A DNA stretch of 8,906 bases from Frankiaceae bacterium. GTDB lineage: Bacteria > Actinomycetota > Actinomycetes > JADGOU01. How positions within the stretch are numbered: the first letter of the stretch is position 1; each line of letters opens with the position of its first letter. A program made the translations under genes and the position numbers. The stretch is from assembly GCA_017882835.1 (NCBI GenBank), contig JADGOU010000098.1, positions 1 to 8,906 of the forward strand, in the 5' to 3' direction. Shown here one piece after another: positions 1 through 6,651 of this stretch. The notes under the pieces were generated by a model, which worked only from the letters and a program-made list of their open reading frames with translations, was not told where the DNA came from and ran no database searches.

Positions 1-278
1 GCGAACATCAACAGCATGATCGTGCCGTGCATGGTGAACAGCTGGTTGTACTGCTCGTTGGAGAAGAACTGCAGCCCCGGCCGGGCCAGCTCGGCGCGCA
101 TGAGCAAGGCAAGCACGCCGCCGAACATGAAGAACGCGAGCGACGTGATCAGGTACATCAGACCGATCGTCTTGTGGTCGGTCGTCGTCAGGATCTTCCA
201 GATCGGGCTGCGGGTACGCCGGTCGCCGGGCAGCGGCGCCGCGACGTGGCGCTCCCGCGGGTGCGCTGTGAGTGTCAA
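1..278 (-). CDS. ctaD: Cytochrome c oxidase subunit I, N-terminal part (cut by window edge)
   Basis: This is the catalytic heme-copper subunit of the aa3 terminal oxidase, an integral membrane protein that reduces O2 to water and pumps protons. About 92 codons are visible and the 3' part lies beyond the left edge. After a roughly 28-residue cytoplasmic leader come the family hallmark TTTDHKTIG (residues 31-39), a first membrane helix (about 40-60), MRAELARPG (60-68) and FTMHGTIMLLMF (81-92). His84 in the last motif is the expected low-spin heme ligand. There is no ATG or GTG in frame near the 5' end. The best start is TTG at 278, five bases after an AAGGGG Shine-Dalgarno sequence. The 243 bases upstream would hold its promoter. 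Identity is near certain; the TTG start is an inference. Confidence 0.95.
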   Translation of the reverse strand, partial: MTLTAHPRERHVAAPLPGDRRTRSPIWKILTTTDHKTIGLMYLITSLAFFMFGGVLALLMRAELARPGLQFFSNEQYNQLFTMHGTIMLLMF

Positions 279-355
279 TTCGGCCCCTTGCCGTGGTGTC
301 CAGGTCAGAAACGCGCACCGCCCGGCGCCCGGGCAGCGTTGCGGCGCCTATGGTG

Positions 356-368
356 CCACGTCGCGTGG
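356..368. promoter_or_regulatory. 13-bp palindrome upstream of ctaD
   Basis: The sequence reads CCACG-TCG-CGTGG, two perfect 5-bp arms around three bases. It lies about 80 bases upstream of the ctaD start, where an operator could sit. No matching second copy was seen in the window and no regulator is implied. Short palindromes are common by chance in such GC-rich DNA. Confidence 0.2.
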
Positions 369-384
369 AGTTTCTACCGCGCGG

Positions 385-543
385 ATGCGGCCGGCGAACC
401 TTAGCGTCCGGGTCGCGCCGGTCGTCTGGGCGCAGGGCGCGGCCGGCGAGGGGGTGCCGGCGGATCCGGACCTGGGCGCCACGGTGCTGCCCCCCGCCGG
501 GGAGGCGGCCGCGCTGGCCCGCTACGCCGAGGTGGCCGGCTGA
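385..543 (+). CDS. Possible short hypothetical protein or gene remnant (52 aa)
   Basis: An ATG-initiated frame of 52 codons has G or C at nearly every third position and G at most first positions, which is the codon pattern of real genes here. The product is Ala/Gly/Pro/Val-rich and ends LARYAEVAG. I do not recognise it. There is no predicted membrane segment or known motif. The Shine-Dalgarno signal is poor: the nearest GGAG is about 14 bases from the ATG. The frame runs opposite to both neighbours, diverging from ctaD and overlapping the 3' end of the cation efflux gene by 22 bases. It could be a small unknown gene, the truncated 5' end of a lost gene, or chance in GC-rich DNA. Confidence 0.3.
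   Translation: MRPANLSVRVAPVVWAQGAAGEGVPADPDLGATVLPPAGEAAALARYAEVAG
398..403 (-). promoter_or_regulatory. Weak -10 candidate for ctaD
   Basis: On the minus strand this reads TAAGGT, an acceptable actinobacterial -10 hexamer (TANNNT), about 120 bases upstream of the ctaD start. I see no good -35 element at the expected spacing. It also lies inside the doubtful plus-strand frame at 385-543, so the call is tentative. Confidence 0.2.
490..504 (-). terminator. Possible hairpin after the cation efflux gene
   Basis: Transcribed from the minus strand, this gives CTCCCC-GGC-GGGGGG, a 6-bp stem with one G-U pair and a 3-base loop. It starts 18 bases after the efflux gene's stop codon. There is no T-tract after it, which is usual for actinobacterial terminators but makes the call weak. 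Confidence 0.2.
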
Positions 544-1472
544 GCTCCTCCGTCCTCGCCGTACGGTCGGATGGACAGCAGCCCCGGCTGGGCGTGCTCG
601 ACCTGCAGTGTGGTGTGGGTGATGCCGTAGTCGGCGGCGAGCAGCCGCTCCAACTTGAGCCGGACGTCGTGGCAGTCCGCCTGCGGATCGACCAGCACGT
701 GCGCCGACATGGCCGGGAACCCGGACGTGATCAGCCAGACGTGCACGTCGTGCACCGAGGCCACGCCGGGCTGCGCGGTCAGGCCGGCCACGATCGGCCC
801 GGGCTCGAAGCCCTTGGGAGCCGCCTCCAGCAACACCCGGCCGGTCTCGCGCAGCAGCCCGGACGCCGCGGCCACCATCAGCCCGACCACCAGCAGCGAG
901 GCCAGCGGATCGGCCCGGGTGAAGCCGGTGAGCAGAATCACCACGCCGGCGACCGCCGTGCCGAGGAAGGCGTAGAGGTCGGTGACGATGTGCCGGAAGG
1001 CGCCCTCGATGTTCAGGCTGCGCCGATCCGCGCCGGCCAGCACCTGCGTCGCCGCCAGGTTGACCAGAACGCCGATGGCCGCGACGACGACGAGCACGCC
1101 GCCCCGCACGACTGGGGGGTGGATGAGTCGGCGAACGGATTCGATTCCCACGAGCACCGCCACCACCAGCAGCGTGATCCCATTGCCCTGGGCGGACAGG
1201 ATCTCCGCCCGCTTGAACCCGAAGGTGTGCGAGCCCGACGCCGGGCGGCGGGCCAGTCGCAGGGCGAACAGCGATGCTCCGATCGCACTCGCGTCGGTGA
1301 GCATATGGCCGGCGTCGGCCAGCAGCGCGAGCGAGCGTGCCACCACCGCCATCACGACCTCGAAGGCGAGGAATCCGACGATCAGTGCGAGCGCCAGCTT
1401 CAGCCGCCGCTCGTCCGGTGCCGAGCCGGCGTCGACGTGGGCGTGGGATCCGCTGGGCAGCTGGCGGCTCAG
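522..1472 (-). CDS. CzcD-type cation diffusion facilitator (Zn/Co/Cd efflux)
   Basis: This membrane antiporter exports divalent metal ions, probably Zn2+, in exchange for protons. With a CTG start at 1472 it is 316 aa, normal for the family. TM1 (about 25-40), which reads LALALIVGFLAFEVV, is followed by LADAGHMLTDA in TM2. The metal-site pairs are HxxxD in TM2 (His56/Asp60) and HIVTD in TM5 (His161/Asp165), the zinc-type arrangement. The C-terminal cytoplasmic domain has the usual VHDVHVW stretch. The first conventional start, GTG at 1355, would delete TM1, so the start must lie upstream. The only initiator-like codon there is CTG at 1472, which overlaps the stop of the preceding deacetylase gene (CTGA). 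GGAAGG lies ten bases before it. This implies translational coupling. The His-rich loop seen in some relatives is absent. Family is certain; substrate is inferred. Confidence 0.93.
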   Translation of the reverse strand: MSRQLPSGSHAHVDAGSAPDERRLKLALALIVGFLAFEVVMAVVARSLALLADAGHMLTDASAIGASLFALRLARRPASGSHTFGFKRAEILSAQGNGITLLVVAVLVGIESVRRLIHPPVVRGGVLVVVAAIGVLVNLAATQVLAGADRRSLNIEGAFRHIVTDLYAFLGTAVAGVVILLTGFTRADPLASLLVVGLMVAAASGLLRETGRVLLEAAPKGFEPGPIVAGLTAQPGVASVHDVHVWLITSGFPAMSAHVLVDPQADCHDVRLKLERLLAADYGITHTTLQVEHAQPGLLSIRPYGEDGGAQPATSA

Positions 1473-2560
1473 TACGGGTTGGCCTTCCCGGCGAGGGCCG
1501 GGGCCAGCGTGGCGGCGAGCGCCTTCGGAAACGTGACCTTGCCCGGGTTACCGGCCGAGATGTAGCGCTGGCCAGGGTTGGCCTTCAAGTAGTCGAGCCA
1601 GTACGTCGTGGTCATCGGGATCTTGCCATTACCGTACGACGTGGAGCGGATGCGGGGGATCTGCAGCGGGTCGAACTTGGCGCTGAACGGCGAGGGCGAC
1701 GGGTTGGCTCCGACCAGCAGGATGCCCTCGTTGGTGTAGCTCTCACCGTCGTAACTGCCGGTGTGGGTCAGCCCGCGGTCCTTCGACCACACGCCGAAGG
1801 GCAACGCCATCGTGCGCACGGCCGCCCCGGGCACCGCGTCGTGCACGAGCCGCTGCAGCAGCACGAAGTCTTTCTGGATCGACTCCGGGTCGAGCTTCGA
1901 CAGGTTGTCGTGCCCGTAGGTGTGGTTGGCCACCTCGATCCCGCGCTTGTCCAGGTCGGTGAGCCCGGCCTTGACCTTGGCGGAGTCGGACAGCCCGAAG
2001 GGACTCTTGTTGATGTTCATCGACGCGACCGGACGGCAGTCCGGGAACTGCCGCGCCACGTCGAACAGGATGCCGATGCCGCAGGTGGGGTCGATCTTGC
2101 CGTCCGGCGTGTAGCGGAACTGGTCGGGGTACCCGTCGTCGAAGCTGAGCACGACCGGCGTCGTGCCGGCCGGGACGTCGAGCTGACCGCGGACCAAGTC
2201 GATGGTGCGAACCGGGCGATAGCCCTCGGCGAAGATCCGCTGCAGCTCGGCCCGGAAGTCCTCCGGACTGCGGTCGTACTCCCCGGTCACGGTCGGGGTG
2301 ATCCGGTGGTACATCAGCACCGGCACCAGGCCGAGCTCGTTGGCCTTGACCGAGGCCGGGTCCACCGGCGGCTTGGCAGGGCTGCGGCTCGGCGTCCCGG
2401 TGGTGCGGGGCTGCGCGGTCGTGACCCCCGACTTCGCCTCGCTCTGGCCTGCCTTGCCGCCGCCACAAGCAGCGGTCGTCCACGCGAGCGCGGCGGCGAG
2501 TCCGCCCCCAAGCACCGTCCGGCGCGAGACCGGTCGCCCCTTGTCGTCCGGCCCAGCCAT
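1469..2560 (-). CDS. Polysaccharide deacetylase (NodB-type), Tat-exported lipoprotein
   Basis: A predicted metal-dependent carbohydrate esterase (CE4 fold) on the outer face of the membrane; cell-wall glycan or an exopolysaccharide would be its substrate. It is 363 aa. The N-terminus has a twin-arginine signal (SRRTVL, residues 12-17), a short hydrophobic stretch and a lipobox TAAC with Cys32 as the lipidation site. A Thr/Pro/Ser-rich linker (about 40-70) follows. The catalytic domain starts near VLMYHRI (81-87). The metal triad is visible as SFDDG (Asp142) and HTYGH (His213, His217), and LPFG (253-256) resembles the third NodB motif. The ATFFV-like strand usual after the first motif is replaced by ASMNIN (179-184), with an insert containing Cys160 and Cys175. 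GAGAGAGG lies nine bases before the ATG. Its stop overlaps the efflux gene start. As a lipoprotein it would be a substrate for the Lnt domain encoded upstream. Confidence 0.9.
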   Translation of the reverse strand: MAGPDDKGRPVSRRTVLGGGLAAALAWTTAACGGGKAGQSEAKSGVTTAQPRTTGTPSRSPAKPPVDPASVKANELGLVPVLMYHRITPTVTGEYDRSPEDFRAELQRIFAEGYRPVRTIDLVRGQLDVPAGTTPVVLSFDDGYPDQFRYTPDGKIDPTCGIGILFDVARQFPDCRPVASMNINKSPFGLSDSAKVKAGLTDLDKRGIEVANHTYGHDNLSKLDPESIQKDFVLLQRLVHDAVPGAAVRTMALPFGVWSKDRGLTHTGSYDGESYTNEGILLVGANPSPSPFSAKFDPLQIPRIRSTSYGNGKIPMTTTYWLDYLKANPGQRYISAGNPGKVTFPKALAATLAPALAGKANPY

Positions 2561-2573
2561 GCGCGCACGCCTC

Positions 2574-2612
2574 TCTCTTCGGCAGCTCTCTTGAGCAGCC
2601 GTCTTGAGCAGC
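2574..2612 (-). repeat. Three tandem 13-bp repeats upstream of the deacetylase start
   Basis: Read on the minus strand, three 13-base units follow without gaps: GCTGCTCAAGACG, GCTGCTCAAGAGA and GCTGCCGAAGAGA. Units 1 and 2 match over their first 11 bases, and unit 3 differs from them at two of those 11. The array ends 13 bases before the ATG and its last unit overlaps the start of the purine-rich ribosome-binding region. It lies downstream of the -10 candidate, so it would be in the leader mRNA. It could be an operator, a leader element or a slippage-prone repeat. Confidence 0.7.
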
Positions 2613-2622
2613 TCGGTCAGCG

Positions 2623-2633
2623 CCGCCAGCCTA
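2623..2633 (-). promoter_or_regulatory. -10 candidate for the deacetylase/efflux pair
   Basis: On the minus strand this reads TAGGCTGGCGG. TAGGCT fits the actinobacterial -10 pattern and lies about 70 bases before the deacetylase ATG. The same 11 bases occur upstream of pdxH at 7620-7630, also as a -10 candidate. I see no convincing -35 hexamer at 16-18 bases. Confidence 0.3.
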
Positions 2634-2924
2634 ACGACGGTGCCGGCCGCTCGCCCCGGGCCGGCGCGCGTGTCGCGCCGCGGGCGGTCCTGGATCGACT
2701 CCGTAAGTCCTGCCCCGGGGCTACTGCGGCTCCCGGCACCGTGGCCGTGCCAGCCCCGCAGCAGCGGTGCTCGATCACCGTGGCGGGCTACCCGCGCACC
2801 GGCAGTCCGGCGTACGCCACGACCCAGCGACAGGACGTCGCTTGGCGAGGACCAGGGTCGCCAGCCACCGCCGCTGCGTCAGATCAGAGCCGACCCTCGC
2901 CCTGACCGAGCCTCGCGCTGGGAA

Positions 2925-5741
2925 CTACGGGGAGGCCTCATTGCCGACGATGCCGCCGGGCGGCGGCGTGTCGGCCGATGAGCTCCTGGCGACCCGCAGT
3001 GCGGCGGCCAGCAAGCTGAGCACGAGACCGGCGAACGCCACCGCCGGCACCCAGTCGCCGAGTCGGTCGTACGGCGTCGTGCGGGTCGCCAGCGGCAGTG
3101 AGACCTCGACGACGCCCCGGCGATCGGTGTCGAACCACGCGAGACGTCGTCCATCCGCGGCGTACGCCGCCGAGGTGCCGGTGAGCGCGGCCTGCAGCAC
3201 CGGGCGGCCGGTCTCGACGGCCCGGACCGCGGCGAGGCTGGCGTGTTGCGCCGGCGCCCAGCTGCCTTGAAACGTCGACGTCGCCGTCTGGTAGACGATG
3301 ACGTCCGCGCCCCGGCGTGCTGCCGTGCGGGCCAGGTCGGGAAATGCTGACTCGAAGCACACCAGCGGCCCAACCCGGACCTTGCCCGCGGTCAGCACCG
3401 TCACCTGCGAGCCGCGTCCGCGGTCCTCCGGAGCCGCCCTCGACACCAGCGTGAGCCAGCCCAGAACTCGGCGGAACGGCACGTACTCGCCGAACGGCAC
3501 CAGCCGCGTCTTCGTGTACTGCCCGCGCACGCCCGCCGGGTCGACGAGCACCGACGTCTTGCGGATGCCGCCGTCGCCACCGCGGGCGTCGACGTTGACG
3601 AGTAGGTCGCCGCCGACTCGCGCGGACACGTCCCGCAGCCGCTCGAGCAGGTCCGGCCGCGCCGCCAGGTCGAACCCGACGCTGCTCTCCCCCCACACCA
3701 CGAGGTCGACCCGTCGGCCGACCAGCGACGAGGTGAGCGTCTGTCCGGCGTCGAAGCGGGCCTGCGGGTCGGGTACCACCCCAGGCTGGACTAGCGCCAC
3801 CGACAGCCGTCCGGTGGCGGGAGGAACGGGCAGTACAGCGGCGCACAGCGGAGCGGCAATGGCGGCCAGCAGGACTGCCGCGACGCCGACCAGCCGCCCG
3901 CGCCCGCCACCAGCGGACACCGCGAGCAGCAGCGCGACGTTCGCCACCACAACGAGCGCGCTGACCAGCCAGACCCCGCCGACCGCGGCCGGGGCGAGCA
4001 TCACCGGATGCGGCCACTGGCTGGCGCCCAGCAACGCCCACGGCCCGCCGAGCGACGCCCAGGAGCGCACCGCCTCGATCGCCACCCAGCCGGCGGGGAG
4101 CACGGCGAGCGCCGCGGCGGCGCGGCGCGGGCTCGACCGGCGGGTGAGCACGGCGGCGGCAACCGCGCCCCATGGCGCCCACAGCGCGCCGACCGCGGCA
4201 ACCACCGGAACCAGGAACACCCCGACGTTGGGCAACAGCCAGTAGTGCGCCGCGAACAGGAAGCCCGCGCCGCCGCACCAGCCCCGCACCGCGCCCTCCC
4301 GAGGCGAGCCAGCGTGGCGCAGCACCAGCAGCCAGGGAAGCAAGCCGATCCATGCCCACCACCACAGCGAGGGTCGGGGAAACGCCAGCACGGGAACGCC
4401 GCCCGCAACGACGGCGGCGCACCGCGGCGCCCACCTCCGCCACCGGGTCGGGGGAAGGGACCGCCCGGCCGGCCTGCGGATGCCGGCGACAGTCGTCGCG
4501 GAGCCGATTCCGAATGGCCAGCGGCGCCCCTCTGCGACGAGCGCCAGCCACGCCAGCACGAAAGCCGCGGCCAACCCCCACAACAACCGGCGGGCCGCTC
4601 CCGGATGCCACAGCGGCACGAACGCCAACCCGGCGACGACGAACGCCACGTTGTACAGGACGTCGTACGCCGCGAACACGCGACCGCGCACGACGTCGGC
4701 GCTCGCCCCGCCCACCAGCGCGTCGGCGAGCACCTTGAGTACCTGGAAGGACACTGCCGCGACCGCGACGGTGGCCAGCAGGCCGGGGAGGTACGGCGTG
4801 TAGCCGGCGACGACCGCGGCGGCGGCCGGAGGCAGGAAGGCCAGCGGCAGCAGCGCGCGGGGGGCGTAGCGGCGGGCGAGCAGCGGTGCGGCGAGCGTGC
4901 CGACGAAGGCGGCCAGGCCGGTCACCGCCAGCGCCAGTCCGTAGCCCGCAGCCTGCAGGTGATAGCCGCTGTCCGCGACGAGCACCAGGGTGATGAACCC
5001 GGTGCCGAGCAGGAAGCGGTGCAGCCATACGGCGAGCAGCGGCCGGCGTACGGCGGGACTTCGGGACACGGCCCGAACGCCCGCCCGCAGGTCGGCCACC
5101 ACGCCCCGCAGGCTCCCGCCCGCGGCCCGGGCGGAAGCGCGCGTGGGGGCATCTGGCGCGCTCGACGCCGCCCGCCGCTGCCCACCGACGGGAGGCAGCC
5201 GGCGAAGCAGCAGGCCGGCCAGCAGGTAGCCGGCCGCCGCGCCGGCGAAGCCCGCCGGTGCGGCTGCCGCGACGAACGTGGAGCCGACGACGGCACCGGC
5301 GAAAGCGGCGGTCATACCGGCCAGCGAGGACACCGCGTTGGCTGTCACAAGGTCGCTGGGCGCCACGATTCGCGGCAGCACCGCGCCCTTGCCGGCCAGC
5401 ACGAACCGGGACGAGGACAGCAACAGCAGGACGCCGGCGTACGCCAGCGGCGCGGAGCGGCCGAGCGCAACGGCCACCGCGGCCGCAGCCAACCCGGCGC
5501 GGCACCACGACGTGACGACGAGGGTGCGCCGGCGGTCCCAGCGGTCGATGAGCACGCCGGCGAACGGCCCGACGAGGCTGAACGGAAGCAAGGTGGCGGC
5601 CAGCACGCCGGCGATGCGGCCGGGACTCGCGCCGCGGCCGATGTCGAACAAGATGAGCTGGGCGAAGGAGATCTGAGCCAGCCCGTCGCTGGCCTGGCCA
5701 ACCGCCTGCCCCGCGACGAGGATGCGCAGTGGGCCGGACAA
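2925..5741 (-). CDS. lnt: Fusion protein: MFS transporter + apolipoprotein N-acyltransferase
   Basis: One unbroken 938-aa frame joins two membrane proteins. Residues 1-403 form an MFS transporter: GQAVGQASDG (11-20) in TM1, motif A-like GVLIDRWDRRR (62-72), and RGRVFAAYD (352-360) in the second half. A basic linker (404-438) leads to a complete Lnt (about 440-938). Lnt N-acylates the lipidated Cys of lipoproteins using a phospholipid acyl donor. Its nitrilase-type triad is present: Glu685 (WGES), Lys744 (YTKTRLVPFGEYVP) and Cys795 (VCFES), with Glu752 also kept. A final helix (897-917) ends the protein. No ATG, GTG or TTG lies in the linker before Lnt TM1, so a separate Lnt cannot start there; the first is GTG at Val451, inside TM1. 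The likely start is TTG at 5741, with a poor ribosome site; another in-frame TTG (6011) lies inside udgX. Known Lnt fusions in mycobacteria carry a Ppm1 mannosyltransferase, not an MFS. Confidence 0.9.
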   Translation of the reverse strand: MSGPLRILVAGQAVGQASDGLAQISFAQLILFDIGRGASPGRIAGVLAATLLPFSLVGPFAGVLIDRWDRRRTLVVTSWCRAGLAAAAVAVALGRSAPLAYAGVLLLLSSSRFVLAGKGAVLPRIVAPSDLVTANAVSSLAGMTAAFAGAVVGSTFVAAAAPAGFAGAAAGYLLAGLLLRRLPPVGGQRRAASSAPDAPTRASARAAGGSLRGVVADLRAGVRAVSRSPAVRRPLLAVWLHRFLLGTGFITLVLVADSGYHLQAAGYGLALAVTGLAAFVGTLAAPLLARRYAPRALLPLAFLPPAAAAVVAGYTPYLPGLLATVAVAAVSFQVLKVLADALVGGASADVVRGRVFAAYDVLYNVAFVVAGLAFVPLWHPGAARRLLWGLAAAFVLAWLALVAEGRRWPFGIGSATTVAGIRRPAGRSLPPTRWRRWAPRCAAVVAGGVPVLAFPRPSLWWWAWIGLLPWLLVLRHAGSPREGAVRGWCGGAGFLFAAHYWLLPNVGVFLVPVVAAVGALWAPWGAVAAAVLTRRSSPRRAAAALAVLPAGWVAIEAVRSWASLGGPWALLGASQWPHPVMLAPAAVGGVWLVSALVVVANVALLLAVSAGGGRGRLVGVAAVLLAAIAAPLCAAVLPVPPATGRLSVALVQPGVVPDPQARFDAGQTLTSSLVGRRVDLVVWGESSVGFDLAARPDLLERLRDVSARVGGDLLVNVDARGGDGGIRKTSVLVDPAGVRGQYTKTRLVPFGEYVPFRRVLGWLTLVSRAAPEDRGRGSQVTVLTAGKVRVGPLVCFESAFPDLARTAARRGADVIVYQTATSTFQGSWAPAQHASLAAVRAVETGRPVLQAALTGTSAAYAADGRRLAWFDTDRRGVVEVSLPLATRTTPYDRLGDWVPAVAFAGLVLSLLAAALRVARSSSADTPPPGGIVGNEASP

Positions 5742-5898
5742 GACGCGGCGCGCGTTCCGCCACCCCGGCCGGGACCCGGACGCGACCGAGCCCGGCGCCG
5801 ATTCGGTCCCCGGCCCGCCGACGACATCGACAGCCCGTCCAGTCGTCGTTCCATCCTCCCGCGAAGACTCGCTGCCAGGGGTGCGAGCGACACCTCGG

Positions 5899-6633
5899 TC
5901 AGCCGGCGAGCGCCTGTGCGCCGGTGCGCAGGTCGGCGACGAACCCGGCGTACGCCTCGTCCTGGTCCTGCGCCCGCAGCACAGCCGAGGGATGGATGGT
6001 CGCCAGCGCAAACGCCGCTCGGCGAGCGCCGTCCTCGCCAGCGCCGAAGTCTTCGGGCCGGGCCGCGGACGCCGGCCACGGCATCAGCGTGCCGCGGGAG
6101 CGGGTGACCCGGAAAGCCGGCCCGAGCAGGGCCCGGGCGGCCGTCGCCCCGAGCACCACCACCAGCTCGGGATCGAGCAGCGCCAGCTCGGCCACCAGCC
6201 AGGGCCGGCAGGCGGTTACCTCGTAGGCGTCCGGGGTGGCGTGGATCCGCCGCTTGCCGCCGCCGGCGGAGGTGAACTTGAAGTGCTTGACGGCGTTGGT
6301 CGTGTACGTCGACTCCGCCGGCAACCCGACCTCCGCCAGCGCGCGGTGCAGCAACCGCCCGGCCGGGCCGACGAAGGGCTCGCCCCGCTGATCCTCGACG
6401 TCCCCCGGCTGCTCCCCCACCAGCACCACCCGGGCGTCGACCGGACCACTGCTGAATACGGTCTGGGTGGCGTTCGCGTACAGGTGGCAGCCCTGGCACG
6501 ACGCCGCCGCCCGGCTCAGCCCGTCGAGGTCGGTGCCGACCGGCACGAAGGCGGCGGCGCCGGCCGGCTCGGCGCTCGTCTGGCGACCTTTGGCTGGCAC
6601 GCGCGCCACGGTAGCGAGCACTCTGGGTGGCAC
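5899..6633 (-). CDS. udgX: UdgX-type uracil-DNA glycosylase (covalent uracil-DNA binder)
   Basis: A uracil-DNA glycosylase superfamily member of 244 aa from this start. UdgX, defined in Mycobacterium smegmatis, excises uracil and becomes covalently trapped on the abasic sugar through the His of a KRRIH motif. That motif is present here (127-131, nucleophile His131), preceded by the Gly-rich insert typical of UdgX. Also present are motif A GEQPGD (73-78), PFVGPAGRLL (87-96), NAVKHFKF (113-120) and motif B HPS (214-216). Iron-sulfur cluster ligands would be Cys46, Cys49 and Cys142, with the remaining position probably His117, since no fourth Cys is available there. The start is uncertain: GTG codons at 6633, 6621, 6609 and 6600 are all in frame and none has a clear Shine-Dalgarno site. 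The conserved part begins near residue 29. It lies in the pdxH operon, 18 bases after the MFS remnant. Confidence 0.93.
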   Translation of the reverse strand: MPPRVLATVARVPAKGRQTSAEPAGAAAFVPVGTDLDGLSRAAASCQGCHLYANATQTVFSSGPVDARVVLVGEQPGDVEDQRGEPFVGPAGRLLHRALAEVGLPAESTYTTNAVKHFKFTSAGGGKRRIHATPDAYEVTACRPWLVAELALLDPELVVVLGATAARALLGPAFRVTRSRGTLMPWPASAARPEDFGAGEDGARRAAFALATIHPSAVLRAQDQDEAYAGFVADLRTGAQALAG

Positions 6634-6651
6634 CGGCGCCGGCTGCCGGAC

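Larger units (their letters stand above)
2561..2924. other. Intergenic region between the MFS-Lnt gene and the deacetylase
   Basis: No gene is supported in these 364 bases. Minus-strand frames are open for some distance but have no start codon and no recognisable product. Plus-strand frames are antisense extensions. The half next to the deacetylase holds the 13-bp tandem repeats and a -10 candidate. Other inverted repeats are GCCGGCC/GGCCGGC (2642-2665, 10-base loop), GGCGCG/CGCGCC (2663-2679) and AGCGAC/GTCGCT (2826-2842). Any of these could help end transcription of the MFS-Lnt operon, but none has a T-tract. Confidence 0.5.

Noticed and set aside
594..1565. A 323-codon plus-strand open frame rich in His, Gln and Arg
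   Set aside because: It mirrors the cation efflux gene. The His richness comes from reading the opposite strand and is not a metal-binding protein.
2642..2679. GC-rich inverted repeats as a strong terminator
   Set aside because: The stems are short (6-7 bp), overlap each other and lack a T-tract. Similar repeats arise by chance in this composition, so they are mentioned only in the intergenic entry.
1337..2905. A 522-codon plus-strand open frame
   Set aside because: It is antisense to the deacetylase and to the start of the efflux gene, has no recognisable motifs, and runs into the intergenic region only because stops are rare at this GC.
2561..2924. A possible tRNA or small RNA in the large gap
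   Set aside because: No cloverleaf with a TTCRA loop or a conserved RNA core was visible by eye. A covariance-model search would settle it.
4008..6107. A 699-codon plus-strand open frame
   Set aside because: It is antisense to the MFS-Lnt and udgX genes. Its product is Arg/Gln/Gly-rich with no domain, as expected from the reverse of GC-rich codons.
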